The notes under the pieces: model-generated
The model's database searches: none
Told to the model about the DNA's origin: nothing
What the model saw: only the letters and a program-made list of their open reading frames with translations
Program-made: the position numbers and the translations under genes
In this document: positions 1-9,523 of the stretch, piece after piece
Position numbering within the stretch: the stretch's first letter is position 1
Layout: every line of letters begins with the position of its first letter
DNA from: JADGGM01 sp027307005
GTDB lineage: Bacteria > Gemmatimonadota > Gemmatimonadetes > Gemmatimonadales > Gemmatimonadaceae
Assembly: GCA_035455745.1 (NCBI GenBank)
Contig: DATIEP010000055.1
Location: 124,001 to 188,000, forward strand
Reading direction: 5' to 3'
Length of the DNA stretch: 64,000 nucleotides

Positions 1-422
1 GACCCGCCAAAACAGCGCCGATTGTAGTCCTCGTGCGCCTTCGCGAGCTCGGCGAGAATGACGGCGTCTTCCCGGCGCGGACGCGCCAATCGCCGTACAC
101 GAACCGATCCGTCATCCCGCGGCGCGTGTTCCACGATCACGCGCTCCGCCTCGCGCCTCGCGCGACGCGTCCTGCCGCCAACGAACACCACGATCGCGCG
201 CCACACGTGCGCGGGCGCCGACAGATACCCCTCCTGCACCCGAAGCAGGCGGCCGCGAACGCTCACCATCACCGTGCGATTCTTCGTCAACTCGCAGCGC
301 TCGATCCGCGAATGCAGGCCGAGCGAGCGCAATCGCCGCAGCAGCGAGTCGCCATCAGCCGGCGGCGCATCGAACCGCAGCTCCAACTGTGTTGCCGCGT
401 CGTGCAGCAGTCGAGTGATCAC
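1..422 (-). CDS. Partial SprT-like protein (3' end outside window)
   Basis: An open frame runs leftwards from a GTG at 422 to the window edge with no stop. The GTG overlaps the stop of the upstream phosphoesterase as GTGA (419-422), so translation is probably coupled. The visible product has about 140 residues, is Arg-rich, and reaches the segment AHEDYNRRCFGG at the edge. That segment resembles the start of SprT-like zinc metalloprotease domains, but the diagnostic HExxH motif would lie outside the window. The family call is therefore an inference from a short similarity. The frame itself is well supported by the coupling and by the absence of any other gene in the first 420 bases. Confidence 0.5.
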   Translation of the reverse strand, partial: MITRLLHDAATQLELRFDAPPADGDSLLRRLRSLGLHSRIERCELTKNRTVMVSVRGRLLRVQEGYLSAPAHVWRAIVVFVGGRTRRARREAERVIVEHAPRDDGSVRVRRLARPRREDAVILAELAKAHEDYNRRCFGG

Positions 423-1240
423 CGCTCGAACGTGTATGTAGGTCCGTCGCCGAATGCGCGGTCGTGTTCGTTCCAGATCAGCGTGTGCACGACGATGCGA
501 CCGGGATCGATTGCGATGAGATTGATCGACGACGGCCGGCCGCCGCGCGACCGGTCCGAGACGGTCCCGGCCGTCGAAACCACGGTGCCGCCGCCCGGAT
601 GTTCGACGAAGTGGATGGCTTCCTGATGATCGTGTCCGCACATCACCAGATCCACGCCCAACGACTCGAACGCGCCTAACGCAGTGCGTCGATGCGCCAG
701 GCCGTAGCGCCGGGACAGCTGCCCTTTGAGCGGATTGTGATGCATCACGATCGCACGACGATCGCCGGCCGGGGACGCCTCGAATGCGCGCCGCGCGTGC
801 TCGACCTGGCCCGGTTCGAGATTGCCGACCACGCCGATGTCGCGCGGATTCCACGTCAGCGTGTGCGTCTGGACGCCGTGCGCGGTGTTGAGTCCCACGA
901 ACGTCACGCCGGGCACCCGCAGCACCGGCTCGAGGTCGGCCGACACATAGCGTCGGTAATTCGCGAACATCGCCGTGCGCATACCGATACCGAGGGGCGC
1001 CCGCCACCACTTCACATCGTGGTTTCCCGGAACGACGATCGTCGCGCTCACACGAGCCGCATCGCGCAAGAATGCCCGCGCGCGCTGAAACTCGCCGGGT
1101 CTCGCTCGCTGCGACATGTCACCGGAGATGGCGACCACGTCGAAGCGCTTCGTCTGAATCAGTTGTTCAATGGCATCGACCTGCTCGGGGACGGCCGGCT
1201 TCCCGAAGTGCACGTCGGACACGTGGAGAACCGTCGTCAC
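419..1240 (-). CDS. Calcineurin-like metallophosphoesterase
   Basis: This 273-residue cytoplasmic protein has the complete metallophosphoesterase motif set in order: DVHFG near residue 9, GDMSQ near 40, GNHD near 72, HHNP near 166 and GHDHQE near 202. These residues bind the two catalytic metals. The arrangement is that of the CpdA/Icc-like class of cyclic nucleotide or general phosphodiesterases; the substrate cannot be told from sequence. The start is GTG with a weak AGGG upstream. The gene lies 75 bases after a secreted-protein gene and is coupled to the SprT-like gene downstream. Confidence 0.85.
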   Translation of the reverse strand: MTTVLHVSDVHFGKPAVPEQVDAIEQLIQTKRFDVVAISGDMSQRARPGEFQRARAFLRDAARVSATIVVPGNHDVKWWRAPLGIGMRTAMFANYRRYVSADLEPVLRVPGVTFVGLNTAHGVQTHTLTWNPRDIGVVGNLEPGQVEHARRAFEASPAGDRRAIVMHHNPLKGQLSRRYGLAHRRTALGAFESLGVDLVMCGHDHQEAIHFVEHPGGGTVVSTAGTVSDRSRGGRPSSINLIAIDPGRIVVHTLIWNEHDRAFGDGPTYTFER

Positions 1241-1315
1241 GACGCCCTCGCGCCGGTCGCGGCCGCGAGGTCCGACGCGGAGACACGCGCTATCGGAGTC
1301 CCCATGCGCTCCAGC

Positions 1316-1960
1316 TCACGGGGCTGATACCAAGTCGGCCAGGTGCTCCGCAAAGCTCGCCGCCAGGCCGCGCGAAAACTTCGCCGCAGGTTCGCTCGCG
1401 ACATCGCCCATCCACACGATGCGCTCTTGTCGCGCGTCGAACATGACCATCCGCACCACCGCGCGCTCCTCACCGGGGCCCGCACCCACAAATCGCACTT
1501 CGATCGGGAACAACACGTACCGGCAATCATCCTCGAACGCCACCAGTGTGCGAAGTTGGGAGGCCAGCGGCTCCGGAACCATGTCCGGAACAGACTTCAT
1601 CGGCGGACGAAGCCATTCGGCCGCCAGATCGTACACATCGGGCGCGTACGGCGCATTGCGCCGTGCGACCTCAGCCAATTGATGCGGGAACACCCACATC
1701 CGCCCGATCCGATCGCGATTTCGCAACGCAAACGCGATCTCGCCATCGACATCGTCCAGGAACGCCTTCCGATCGGTGATCTGTCCCGCCCAACCGAGCG
1801 AATCATCCGTCCGCAGATAATGTGTTGGGATGACCAGCACGCGGCGCGTCGCATACGGCGACAGAGGACGTCCGACAGTCGGTGCGATTGTCTGCGCTGC
1901 CAGCTGCGCCGCGCTCGCGCATACCGCGAGAGCACCGACGACCACCAGAAAGGGCTTCAC
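1316..1960 (-). CDS. Secreted protein of unknown function
   Basis: I do not recognise a family. The 214-residue product starts at GTG 1960 and opens with a classical signal peptide of about 22 residues ending in QLAAQ, so export is likely. The mature part is mixed alpha/beta with no repeats or membrane segments. It has many charged and aromatic residues and no obvious catalytic motif. The gene diverges from cstA across a 122-base spacer and precedes the phosphoesterase gene on the same strand. Confidence 0.7.
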   Translation of the reverse strand: MKPFLVVVGALAVCASAAQLAAQTIAPTVGRPLSPYATRRVLVIPTHYLRTDDSLGWAGQITDRKAFLDDVDGEIAFALRNRDRIGRMWVFPHQLAEVARRNAPYAPDVYDLAAEWLRPPMKSVPDMVPEPLASQLRTLVAFEDDCRYVLFPIEVRFVGAGPGEERAVVRMVMFDARQERIVWMGDVASEPAAKFSRGLAASFAEHLADLVSAP

Positions 1961-2082
1961 ACGAGTCCTGGGCTGAGATGGGAGAAACTTACCTAGAGGG
2001 AGACGATCCGTGCACCGCCGCGTCTCCGGACGTCGCGTTCAAACTCTTGTCGGCGGCTGGTGCGACGCGCAGAATCCCGCAC

Positions 2083-4116
2083 ATGCAGAAGGTCCTTTCA
2101 GGCGTAGCATGGGTCGTGGTCGCCTGCATCGGTGCCGGCGCACTGGCCTGGCTCGCGCTCTCGCACGGAGAAACGGTCAACGCGGCGTGGCTGGTCACCG
2201 CCGCGGTCTGCACGTTCGCCGTCGGCTACCGGTTCTACTCCAAGTTCATCGCCTCGCGCGTGTTCGCTCTCGACGCGCGCCGCGCCACGCCGGCCGTTCG
2301 TCTCGAGGACGGTCGCGACTTCGTTCCCACCAATCGCTGGATCGTCTTCGGTCATCACTTCGCGGCCATTGCCGGTCCGGGTCCGCTCGTTGGGCCCACG
2401 CTGGCGGCGCAATTCGGATTCCTTCCCGGCGCGCTCTGGATCATCATCGGCGTGGTGTTCGGCGGCGCGGTGCAGGATTTCGTGATTCTCGCCGCATCCG
2501 TGCGCCGGGACGGCCGCACGTTGGGCCAGATGGCCAAGGATGAGATCGGTCCCACTGCCGGATTCACGGCGCTCGTGGCCGTCCTCGGCATCATGATCAT
2601 CTTGATTTCCGTGCTCGGCCTCGTCGTGGTGAACGCGCTCAAGGCGAGCCCGTGGGGCACCGTGACGATCGGCCTCACGATCCCGATCGCGCTTCTGTTA
2701 GGCGTGTACCTGCGCTGGATCCGGCCGGGACGCGTGCTCGAGGCAACGTTCCTCGGTCTCGTGCTCCTCGGCGTTGCGCTCTATGCCGGACAGTGGGTGG
2801 CCGCGAGTCCCGCCCTCGCTCCCATCTTCACGCTCGACGGCAGGACGCTCGCCATCCTGGTCATGGCGTACAGCTTCGCGGCGTCCGTTGTCCCGGTGTG
2901 GCTCCTGCTCGCGCCGCGCGACTACCTCTCGGCCTTCGTCAAGATCGGCGTCGTGATCGCGCTTGCGTTAGGCATCCTCATCGTGCTGCCGCCGCTCCGC
3001 ATGCCGTCGCTCACCCGCTTCGTCGACGGCACCGGCCCGATCTTCGCCGGCAAGGTCTTTCCGTTTGCGTTCATCACCATCGCGTGCGGCGCGGTCTCCG
3101 GATTCCACGCGCTGATCGCCTCCGGCACCACGCCCAAGCTGCTCGAGCACGAAACCGACGCACGCGCCATCGGGTATGGCGGCATGCTGATGGAAGCGCT
3201 CGTCGGCGTCATGGCGCTCATCGCCGCGTGCGTGCTCACGCCCGGCGTGTACTTCGCGATCAATGCGCCCACCGGGTTGCTGGGCCCCACGGCGGCGACG
3301 GCCGCGCATGCCATCTCCAGCTGGGGCTTCACGCTCGATCCCGCAGCGATGCAGCACCTGGCAACGCAGGTGGGCGAGAAGACGCTGCTCTCGCGCACCG
3401 GCGGCGCGCCCAGCCTCGCCGTCGGCATGGCGCAGCTCTTCACCGGCGTGTTGGGCGGCTCCGAGGCGATGGCGCTCTGGTACCACTTCGCCATCATGTT
3501 CGAGGCGCTCTTCATCCTCACCACGCTCGACGCCGGCACCCGCGTCGGACGCTTCATGCTCCAGGACCTCGGCCGCTACGTCTGGGAACCGTTCGGCCGC
3601 GTGTCGTGGTATCCGGCCGTCGTGCTGTCCAGCGCCATCTTCGTCGCCATGTGGGGACACTTCCTCTGGCAGGGCGTCATCGATCCGTTAGGCGGCATCA
3701 ACTCGTTGTGGCCGCTGTTCGGGATCTCCAACCAGCTGCTCGCCGCCGTCGCGCTCTGCGTCGGCACCACCGTCATCATCAAGAGCGGCAAGGCGCGCTA
3801 TGCGTGGGTCACGATCACGCCGCTCGCCTGGCTCGCCGTGGTCACGCTCACCGCGGGCTGGCAGAAAATCTTCTCGCCCGCGCCGCGCCTGGGATTCCTC
3901 GCCCACGCGCGGTCGCTCGCGCAAGGCCCGCACGCCGCCGACACCGGTCGCCTCATTTTCAACGACCGTCTCGATGCCGCGGTCGCCGCATTCTTCATGA
4001 TCGCTGTCCTGGTGATTCTCATCGAGTCCGCGCGCGAATGGATTCTCGTCCTGCGCGGCGATCGACCCGCTGCCAGCACCGAAGTCCCCTTCGAACCGAC
4101 GGCCCTCGCCTCATGA
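2083..4116 (+). CDS. cstA: CstA-family carbon starvation transporter
   Basis: This polytopic inner-membrane protein of 677 residues belongs to the CstA/BtsT family, whose characterised members import pyruvate or peptides. The hallmark FGHHFAAIAGPGPLVGP lies at residues 89-105, followed by GGAVQDF and RRDGRTLGQ, and many hydrophobic segments follow. I chose ATG 2083 because the N-terminus then matches E. coli CstA in length; in-frame starts further upstream at 1978 and 1882 would add unrelated residues. The stop overlaps the next start as ATGA (4113-4116). With the S9 peptidase and YbdD downstream it forms a three-gene operon. Confidence 0.93.
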   Translation: MQKVLSGVAWVVVACIGAGALAWLALSHGETVNAAWLVTAAVCTFAVGYRFYSKFIASRVFALDARRATPAVRLEDGRDFVPTNRWIVFGHHFAAIAGPGPLVGPTLAAQFGFLPGALWIIIGVVFGGAVQDFVILAASVRRDGRTLGQMAKDEIGPTAGFTALVAVLGIMIILISVLGLVVVNALKASPWGTVTIGLTIPIALLLGVYLRWIRPGRVLEATFLGLVLLGVALYAGQWVAASPALAPIFTLDGRTLAILVMAYSFAASVVPVWLLLAPRDYLSAFVKIGVVIALALGILIVLPPLRMPSLTRFVDGTGPIFAGKVFPFAFITIACGAVSGFHALIASGTTPKLLEHETDARAIGYGGMLMEALVGVMALIAACVLTPGVYFAINAPTGLLGPTAATAAHAISSWGFTLDPAAMQHLATQVGEKTLLSRTGGAPSLAVGMAQLFTGVLGGSEAMALWYHFAIMFEALFILTTLDAGTRVGRFMLQDLGRYVWEPFGRVSWYPAVVLSSAIFVAMWGHFLWQGVIDPLGGINSLWPLFGISNQLLAAVALCVGTTVIIKSGKARYAWVTITPLAWLAVVTLTAGWQKIFSPAPRLGFLAHARSLAQGPHAADTGRLIFNDRLDAAVAAFFMIAVLVILIESAREWILVLRGDRPAASTEVPFEPTALAS

Positions 4117-6497
4117 TGCAACCCGCTCCCGCCATGCGCCGCCCACTGCTCTCCCTCGCCCTGTTCGCCGCCGTGGCGATTCCAGGCGCGATGCCCCTCG
4201 CCGCGCAGGATACGTCCACCTTCGCGCTCGACATCCCGAACATCATGCGCGGCGAGGAAGTCGTCGGACGCATGCCCGAGCGCATCCGTTGGTCGCCCGA
4301 CAGCAAGTGGATCTACTTCTACTGGCTGCCGCCCGGCAGCGACTGGCGCGATCGCCCCGCGCCCTATCGCGTCCGCGCCGTGGCCGGCGCCAAACCCGAA
4401 CGCCTAACGGACGCCCGGATGGACAGCGCCGGCCCCATCGTCGAGCCGGGCAGCCTCTCCCACGACGGACGCCTCCGCGCCGTCGCCTACCAGGGCGACA
4501 TCTACGTCGTCGATGTCAAAACCCAGACGGTACGCCGTCTCACCAACACCGAAGCCCGCGAGACCGACCCCCAGTTCGATGTCGGCGACGGCCGCGTGTT
4601 CTTTACGCGCGACGACAACGTGTTTGCCGCCGACCTGCACACTGGGCTCGTCCAGCAGCTCACCGATGTCCGTCCGGGACCGGCGCCACGAGAAGATTCG
4701 GCGAACTCGCCGCAGCGCAAAGCGCTCGAGGCAGACCAGAAGCGCCTCTTCCAGGTGATTCGCGACGAGTATCGCGCCGACAGCATCGCCAAGGCCGAGA
4801 AGGCGCGCGCCGAAGGCATCCGCGGCAAGCCGCTGTATCTGTTGAAAGATGAGCACGTGAGCCAGCTCGCGATCTCGCCTAACGGCAAAGCCGTGCTGCT
4901 CATCACCAGGATCGCGTCCGAGCGCTCGCGACCCACCGAGGTGCCCAAGTGGGTCACCAAGAGCGGATACGTCGAAGACATCAAGGGTCGCGACAAGGTT
5001 GGCGACTCGCAGGACAGCGGCCGCGTCGCCCTCGTCAGCCTGCCCAGCGGCAACGCGCGTTGGCTGCACGCCATTCCCGGCGACTCGATTGCCAACCCCG
5101 GCCTCATCCGCATGCTCGGCTGGAACGACGACGGCTCGCGCGCGCTGCTGTTCACGGTGCGCTCAGACTATAAGGAGCGCTACATCGAGACCGTCGCCGA
5201 GGACGGCCGCATGGACACGGTCGACGTCCTCCGCGACACCGCCTGGATCGAGGGTCCGTGCTTCGGCTGCGGCGGCTGGTACGACAACGGCAAACGCGCC
5301 TGGTTCGTGTCGGAAGCCGACGGCTGGGCGCATCTCTACAGCGTCAACGCCGATGGGAGCGGCCGCACGCAGCTCACCAAGGGCAAGTGGGAAGTGCTCG
5401 ACGCCGTGCTGTCGCCCGACAAGAAGGAGTTCTGGATGCACACGAGCGAGCCGTCGCCGTACGAGCGCCAGTTCTTCCGCATGGCCGTCACCGGCGGGGC
5501 GCGCGAGCGGATCACCGCCGCCAAGGGCGGCCACGACGTCACCGTTTCGCCGAACGGCCTGCTCCTGGCCGACGTCTACTCCACGTCCAACCGGCCGCCG
5601 GAGCTCTTCGTCGCGCCCTTCCGCGCCGGCGCATCGCTGGCGCAGCTCACGGTGTCGCCCACCAAAGCGTGGCTCGCGTATCACTGGATCGACCCGCAGA
5701 TCATCCAGATTCCGGCGTCGGATGGCGTCATGATTCCCGCGCGCATCTATCGCCCCCAGGATCTGGGCGCGCAGCCTAACGGAGCCGCCGTCATCTTCGT
5801 CCACGGCGCCGGCTACCTGCACAACGTCGTCGACTATTGGTCCAGCTATTATCGCGAGTACATGTTCAACCAGTTCCTCGCCACCAAAGGCTACGTCGTG
5901 CTCGACGAGGACTACCGCGGCTCCGCCGGCTACGGCCGCGATTGGCGCGTCGCGATCTATCGTCACATGGGCGGACGCGATCTGCAGGACGAGGTCGACG
6001 CCTCGCGCTACCTGGGCGCCAAGTTCGGCATTCCGCCGCAGCGCGTCGGCATTTACGGCGGCAGCTACGGCGGCTTCATGACCCTCATGGCCATGTTCAC
6101 CGAACCCAAGCACTTCGGCGCCGGCGCCGCGCTCCGCGCGGTCACCGACTGGTCGCACTACAATCACTGGTACACGATGCGGATCCTGAATCTGCCGGAC
6201 AAAGACACCGTCGCGTACCACCAGTCGTCGCCGATCTACTTCGCGCAGGGGCTCCAGGGACCGCTGCTCATGTGCCACGGCATGGTCGACACGAACGTCG
6301 AGTTCGAGGACATCGTTCGCCTAACGGAGCGCCTCATCGAGCTCGGCAAGACCAACTGGCAGCTGGCGCCGTATCCGGTCGAGAACCATGGCTTCGTGCG
6401 GCCGTCGTCGTGGACCGACGAATACACCCGCGTGTTCGCACTGTTCGAGCGGACCATTGGCCATCCGCCGGCGTCGGTCACCACGGGCGCCCGATGA
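4113..6497 (+). CDS. S9 family prolyl oligopeptidase-like peptidase, secreted
   Basis: The 794-residue product has a signal peptide of about 32 residues ending in PLAAQ. An N-terminal propeller built of WSPD/SPNG-type repeats follows, then a C-terminal alpha/beta hydrolase. The catalytic triad is visible: Ser651 in GGSYGG, Asp726 in GMVDTN and His759 in ENHGF. It should cleave short peptides in the periplasm or outside the cell. The start overlaps the cstA stop as ATGA, and the stop overlaps ybdD as ATGA, so all three genes are translationally coupled. The reading frame stays open well upstream of 4113, but that part is an antisense-like Arg-rich shadow of cstA. Confidence 0.93.
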   Translation: MMQPAPAMRRPLLSLALFAAVAIPGAMPLAAQDTSTFALDIPNIMRGEEVVGRMPERIRWSPDSKWIYFYWLPPGSDWRDRPAPYRVRAVAGAKPERLTDARMDSAGPIVEPGSLSHDGRLRAVAYQGDIYVVDVKTQTVRRLTNTEARETDPQFDVGDGRVFFTRDDNVFAADLHTGLVQQLTDVRPGPAPREDSANSPQRKALEADQKRLFQVIRDEYRADSIAKAEKARAEGIRGKPLYLLKDEHVSQLAISPNGKAVLLITRIASERSRPTEVPKWVTKSGYVEDIKGRDKVGDSQDSGRVALVSLPSGNARWLHAIPGDSIANPGLIRMLGWNDDGSRALLFTVRSDYKERYIETVAEDGRMDTVDVLRDTAWIEGPCFGCGGWYDNGKRAWFVSEADGWAHLYSVNADGSGRTQLTKGKWEVLDAVLSPDKKEFWMHTSEPSPYERQFFRMAVTGGARERITAAKGGHDVTVSPNGLLLADVYSTSNRPPELFVAPFRAGASLAQLTVSPTKAWLAYHWIDPQIIQIPASDGVMIPARIYRPQDLGAQPNGAAVIFVHGAGYLHNVVDYWSSYYREYMFNQFLATKGYVVLDEDYRGSAGYGRDWRVAIYRHMGGRDLQDEVDASRYLGAKFGIPPQRVGIYGGSYGGFMTLMAMFTEPKHFGAGAALRAVTDWSHYNHWYTMRILNLPDKDTVAYHQSSPIYFAQGLQGPLLMCHGMVDTNVEFEDIVRLTERLIELGKTNWQLAPYPVENHGFVRPSSWTDEYTRVFALFERTIGHPPASVTTGAR

Positions 6498-6691
6498 CCG
6501 CGCGATCGTTAGGCGCGCGCATCGCCGCCGCGTCGCGGGTCGTGCGCGCGATCGTCGGCGCTCCAGACTACGAGCGCTATCTGGCACACATGCGCCGGCG
6601 CCACCCGGCCCAACGGCCACTCACGCGCAACGAATTCGTCCGCGAGCGCATGCGCGACCGCTACGAGAAGCCCGGCAGCCGCTGCTGCTGA
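6494..6691 (+). CDS. ybdD: YbdD/YjiX family small protein, CstA partner
   Basis: This 65-residue protein closely follows the YbdD/YjiX (DUF466) pattern: a G-x-PDYERYLAHM block, then RRHP, then PLTRNEFVRERMRDRY, and a C-terminal Cys-Cys. In E. coli this small protein is encoded directly after cstA or its paralogue btsT. The ATG overlaps the stop of the S9 peptidase as ATGA (6494-6497). The peptidase gene has therefore been placed between two genes that are normally neighbours. The exact role of YbdD is still poorly defined; support of transport by CstA is the usual proposal. Confidence 0.92.
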   Translation: MTARSLGARIAAASRVVRAIVGAPDYERYLAHMRRRHPAQRPLTRNEFVRERMRDRYEKPGSRCC

Positions 6692-6712
6692 AGCGGCGTG
6701 CCCCGCGCCATC

Positions 6713-9376
6713 TCACTCGTCTCGCATCGCAATCGCAGGAGAAATGCGCGTGGCACGGAATGCCGGCACGAAAGCGGCACCGAGCGCCGTCGCCATAAGC
6801 ACAGCGATGGCAACGGCCATCGTCGCCGCATCGAACGGTTGCACGCCGTAAAGCAGTGACGCAATGGCCCGTAGCGCCAGCATAGACCCGAGAACGCCGA
6901 TTACCAAGCCCAGCGCCGTCAGCTTCGCGATCCCCATGACGAACCGGCGAAGCGCAGTACCCGGCTGCGCTCCAAGCGCGATCCGCAAGCCGATCTCGCG
7001 GCGACGAGCAGCGACGAGGTACGAGACAAGTCCGTACACTCCGATCGCCGAAAGGATGAGCGCCATCGCCGCAAACGAAGAAAGCAGAATCGCATAAAAA
7101 CGCTGACGCGCCGCAAAGCCGGCGACGAGCGCTGTCATCGGCTGCACTGCGCGCAACGGCAAATCCGGGTCGATCGTGCGTACCACGTCTCGCACTGCCG
7201 AAGTCACGTTCCCTGGCGCCGCTGCCGTTCGCACGACGATGCTGAATTCACCCCACGCAAACTGTGCCTCGGGTACGAACATTTCCGGCGCGGTCGGCTG
7301 GATCGGACCGGCAAAGCGGATGTCGTCCACCACGCCCACCACGTGAGCGCGGCCGCCGATGCCGGTATCGGTCACGAACTCGGCGCCTAACGGGCTCCGT
7401 CGAGGATAGAACTTCTCGGCGGCCGCGCGATTGAGGATCACGACCGGCGGCGCGCCCTCCGTGTCGGCTTCCGTGAAGTCGCGGCCAGCGATGAGCCGGA
7501 TGCCCATGGCGCTTCGATAGTCCGGCGTCACACCGCGATAGTGAACGCTGGACCACGCGCGCGCGTCTCCCACGGCGCCTGCCGTGACGGGCACGAGTGC
7601 CTCGATATCGTTGAGCCCGCTCAGCGGCAGCGAGCTGGTGATTCCCGTGCGCACGACGCCGGGAATCGCGTCCAGCCGACCGGTCACCGTGCGGTAGAAC
7701 GCACGGACAGTGGTATCGCTCCCATAGCGTGTGCCAGGCAGCGCTACTTGCATCGTTAGGAGATGGTCCGCCGAGAAACCCAGTGGAGTCGTGTTGAGGC
7801 GCATTAGCGTGCGCACAAGCAGGCCCGCCGCGGAAAGCAGCAGCAGCGAGAGCGCAAATTGCGCGACAATGATCGTACTCCGCATCCTGCCGCGTGCCGT
7901 GGCACGGCGCCCGACAGCGTGCAATGCGCTGCTCAAGTCGACGCGAGTGGCGCGGCGCGACGGAAACAAGCCAAACAGGACGCTACACATGAACGTGATA
8001 ACAATCGTGACCATGACCACCGGCACGTCCAGTACGATCTCGTTCACACGTGGAAGATCTGCCGGCGCACCGTGCCTGAGAATGGCCAACGCTCCGCTGG
8101 CCAGCAGAAGCCCCATCGTGCCGCCAACCACGGATAACAGCGCGCTCTCCATGAAAAGCATACGGGCGAGCCGCGCTCGACCGGCACCCATGGCGATGCG
8201 CACAGCAATCTCGCCCGCGCGGTTCTCGTGACGCGCGACGACGAGCGTTGCCACGTTCCCGCAGACGATCAGTAACAGGCACGCGGCGCCTGCAAGCGTT
8301 GCGAACAACACAGGACCTACGGCGCCTACCACCTGCTCCTCCATAGGCGTGACGGCAACAGTCTTCGCGCTGTCGGTAATCGGGTATGCGCGCGCGAGCC
8401 GCGCTGCCACCACATCCAGGTCGCGCTGCGCGATACCCACCGACACGCCCGGTCGCAGCCGCGCGATGACGCGCAAGTAGTGCGTGTCTCGTGAGAAGGG
8501 CGAACCGGCCAGCGATAGCGGTCTCCAAACCTCTGCGTCTTCCCGTACAAATGGCTCCGGAGAACGAAACGCGGCCGGCATCACGCCGATCACATCATAG
8601 GGATAGCCACTGAGCGTAATCTTGCGACCGATGATGTGCCGGTCGCCACCGAAGCGCTGTTGCCAGAGCCCGTGGCCAATCACGACGACCCGAGCTCCGT
8701 CGTGAACGTCCTCATCGGCGCGGAACGTCCGGCCGAGAATCGGTGCAACGCCGAGCACGCGGAAAAAATCCGCGTTTACCGAGGAGCCATGCAGCACTTC
8801 CGGGTCACCGGTCCCCGTCAGAGCAGGAGACCAAACGTTGAACGCCGCCGCGCGCTCGATCGCGGGGGTCCCGTGCACCCAGTCGAGGTAATCGAGATAC
8901 GAGACCACGTCGCGCTCATCCGGCGCGCTCGTTGGGCGCGACCAGAGCATCACCAGTTGTCCGCCCGGCCCATACGGCAACGGACGCAGCACCACGCGCT
9001 CCACGACAGTGACAATCGCGCTCGTCGCACCGATGCCGATGGCGAGGCAAAGGACGACCGCCGCCGTGAACGCCGGTGCGCGCCCGAGCGAACGCACCGC
9101 GTAGCGAACGTCGCGTGCGAGCTCATCCACCGCACGGCTCCGGAACTCATCGCGCGCCGACTCGGCGTGGCGTTGCCTGCCCCCGAACGCGATGAGTGCA
9201 GTGCGACGCGCATCGTCGCTCGAAAGTCCGCGCTGCAGATTGTGCCTGATGAGCTGATCGATGTGGAACTGCATCTCGTCGTTCATCCGAGCGTTCCAGG
9301 CATTGCGATGAACGATCCCGGAAATCGACTCGACGAGGCCGCGAAATATCCGCGTGACCTTTGCGACAGGCGGCAT
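6713..9376 (-). CDS. ADOP-type duplicated ABC transporter permease (MacB/FtsX-like)
   Basis: The 887-residue product has the layout of the orphan duplicated permeases common in Acidobacteriota and Gemmatimonadota. A cytoplasmic N-terminal helical segment is followed by RDVRYAVRSLGRAP and a first membrane helix, then a MacB-like periplasmic domain, three helices, and a second copy of the same arrangement ending in a last FtsX-type bundle. No ATPase is encoded nearby, so the partner and substrate are unknown. ATG 9376 was chosen because GAGGAG lies 6-11 bases upstream and the N-terminus then matches the family. A sigma-70-type promoter lies 50 bases upstream. Confidence 0.9.
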   Translation of the reverse strand: MPPVAKVTRIFRGLVESISGIVHRNAWNARMNDEMQFHIDQLIRHNLQRGLSSDDARRTALIAFGGRQRHAESARDEFRSRAVDELARDVRYAVRSLGRAPAFTAAVVLCLAIGIGATSAIVTVVERVVLRPLPYGPGGQLVMLWSRPTSAPDERDVVSYLDYLDWVHGTPAIERAAAFNVWSPALTGTGDPEVLHGSSVNADFFRVLGVAPILGRTFRADEDVHDGARVVVIGHGLWQQRFGGDRHIIGRKITLSGYPYDVIGVMPAAFRSPEPFVREDAEVWRPLSLAGSPFSRDTHYLRVIARLRPGVSVGIAQRDLDVVAARLARAYPITDSAKTVAVTPMEEQVVGAVGPVLFATLAGAACLLLIVCGNVATLVVARHENRAGEIAVRIAMGAGRARLARMLFMESALLSVVGGTMGLLLASGALAILRHGAPADLPRVNEIVLDVPVVMVTIVITFMCSVLFGLFPSRRATRVDLSSALHAVGRRATARGRMRSTIIVAQFALSLLLLSAAGLLVRTLMRLNTTPLGFSADHLLTMQVALPGTRYGSDTTVRAFYRTVTGRLDAIPGVVRTGITSSLPLSGLNDIEALVPVTAGAVGDARAWSSVHYRGVTPDYRSAMGIRLIAGRDFTEADTEGAPPVVILNRAAAEKFYPRRSPLGAEFVTDTGIGGRAHVVGVVDDIRFAGPIQPTAPEMFVPEAQFAWGEFSIVVRTAAAPGNVTSAVRDVVRTIDPDLPLRAVQPMTALVAGFAARQRFYAILLSSFAAMALILSAIGVYGLVSYLVAARRREIGLRIALGAQPGTALRRFVMGIAKLTALGLVIGVLGSMLALRAIASLLYGVQPFDAATMAVAIAVLMATALGAAFVPAFRATRISPAIAMRDE

Positions 9377-9425
9377 TGTGGCTCCTCGGATACGTACCCT
9401 CGGCGGTCGAAAGATGCGCCTCCCG

Positions 9426-9454
9426 AATATCCAGCCACTCCTTTCGATCGTCAA
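9426..9454 (-). promoter_or_regulatory. Sigma-70-like promoter for the ADOP permease gene
   Basis: On the minus strand TTGACG (9454-9449) and GATATT (9431-9426) are separated by exactly 17 bases. The expected transcription start is about 43 bases before the ATG at 9376, leaving room for the GAGGAG ribosome-binding site. This is the best promoter match in the 147-base spacer. Confidence 0.55.
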
Positions 9455-9523
9455 GGGGAGTCGTGGCGCGCTACCCCCTCGCGCGTCCGCACCCTTCCCG
9501 CATCGCAAACCGCCTTCGTATAG

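Noticed and set aside
1237..1305. 22-codon ORF ending in a GTGA overlap with the phosphoesterase start
   Set aside because: It has no ribosome-binding site and no conserved content; the overlap may be chance since GTGA occurs often at GTG starts.
2652..4112. In-frame extension of the S9 peptidase gene over nearly 1.5 kb of cstA
   Set aside because: The extension is Arg/His-rich shadow sequence of cstA; the signal peptide starts at 4113 and the ATGA overlap supports that start.
5163..6278. 371-residue reading frame antisense to the S9 peptidase
   Set aside because: Its Arg/Val/Ala-rich composition is typical of the complementary frame of a GC-rich gene; it has no motif and no ribosome-binding site.
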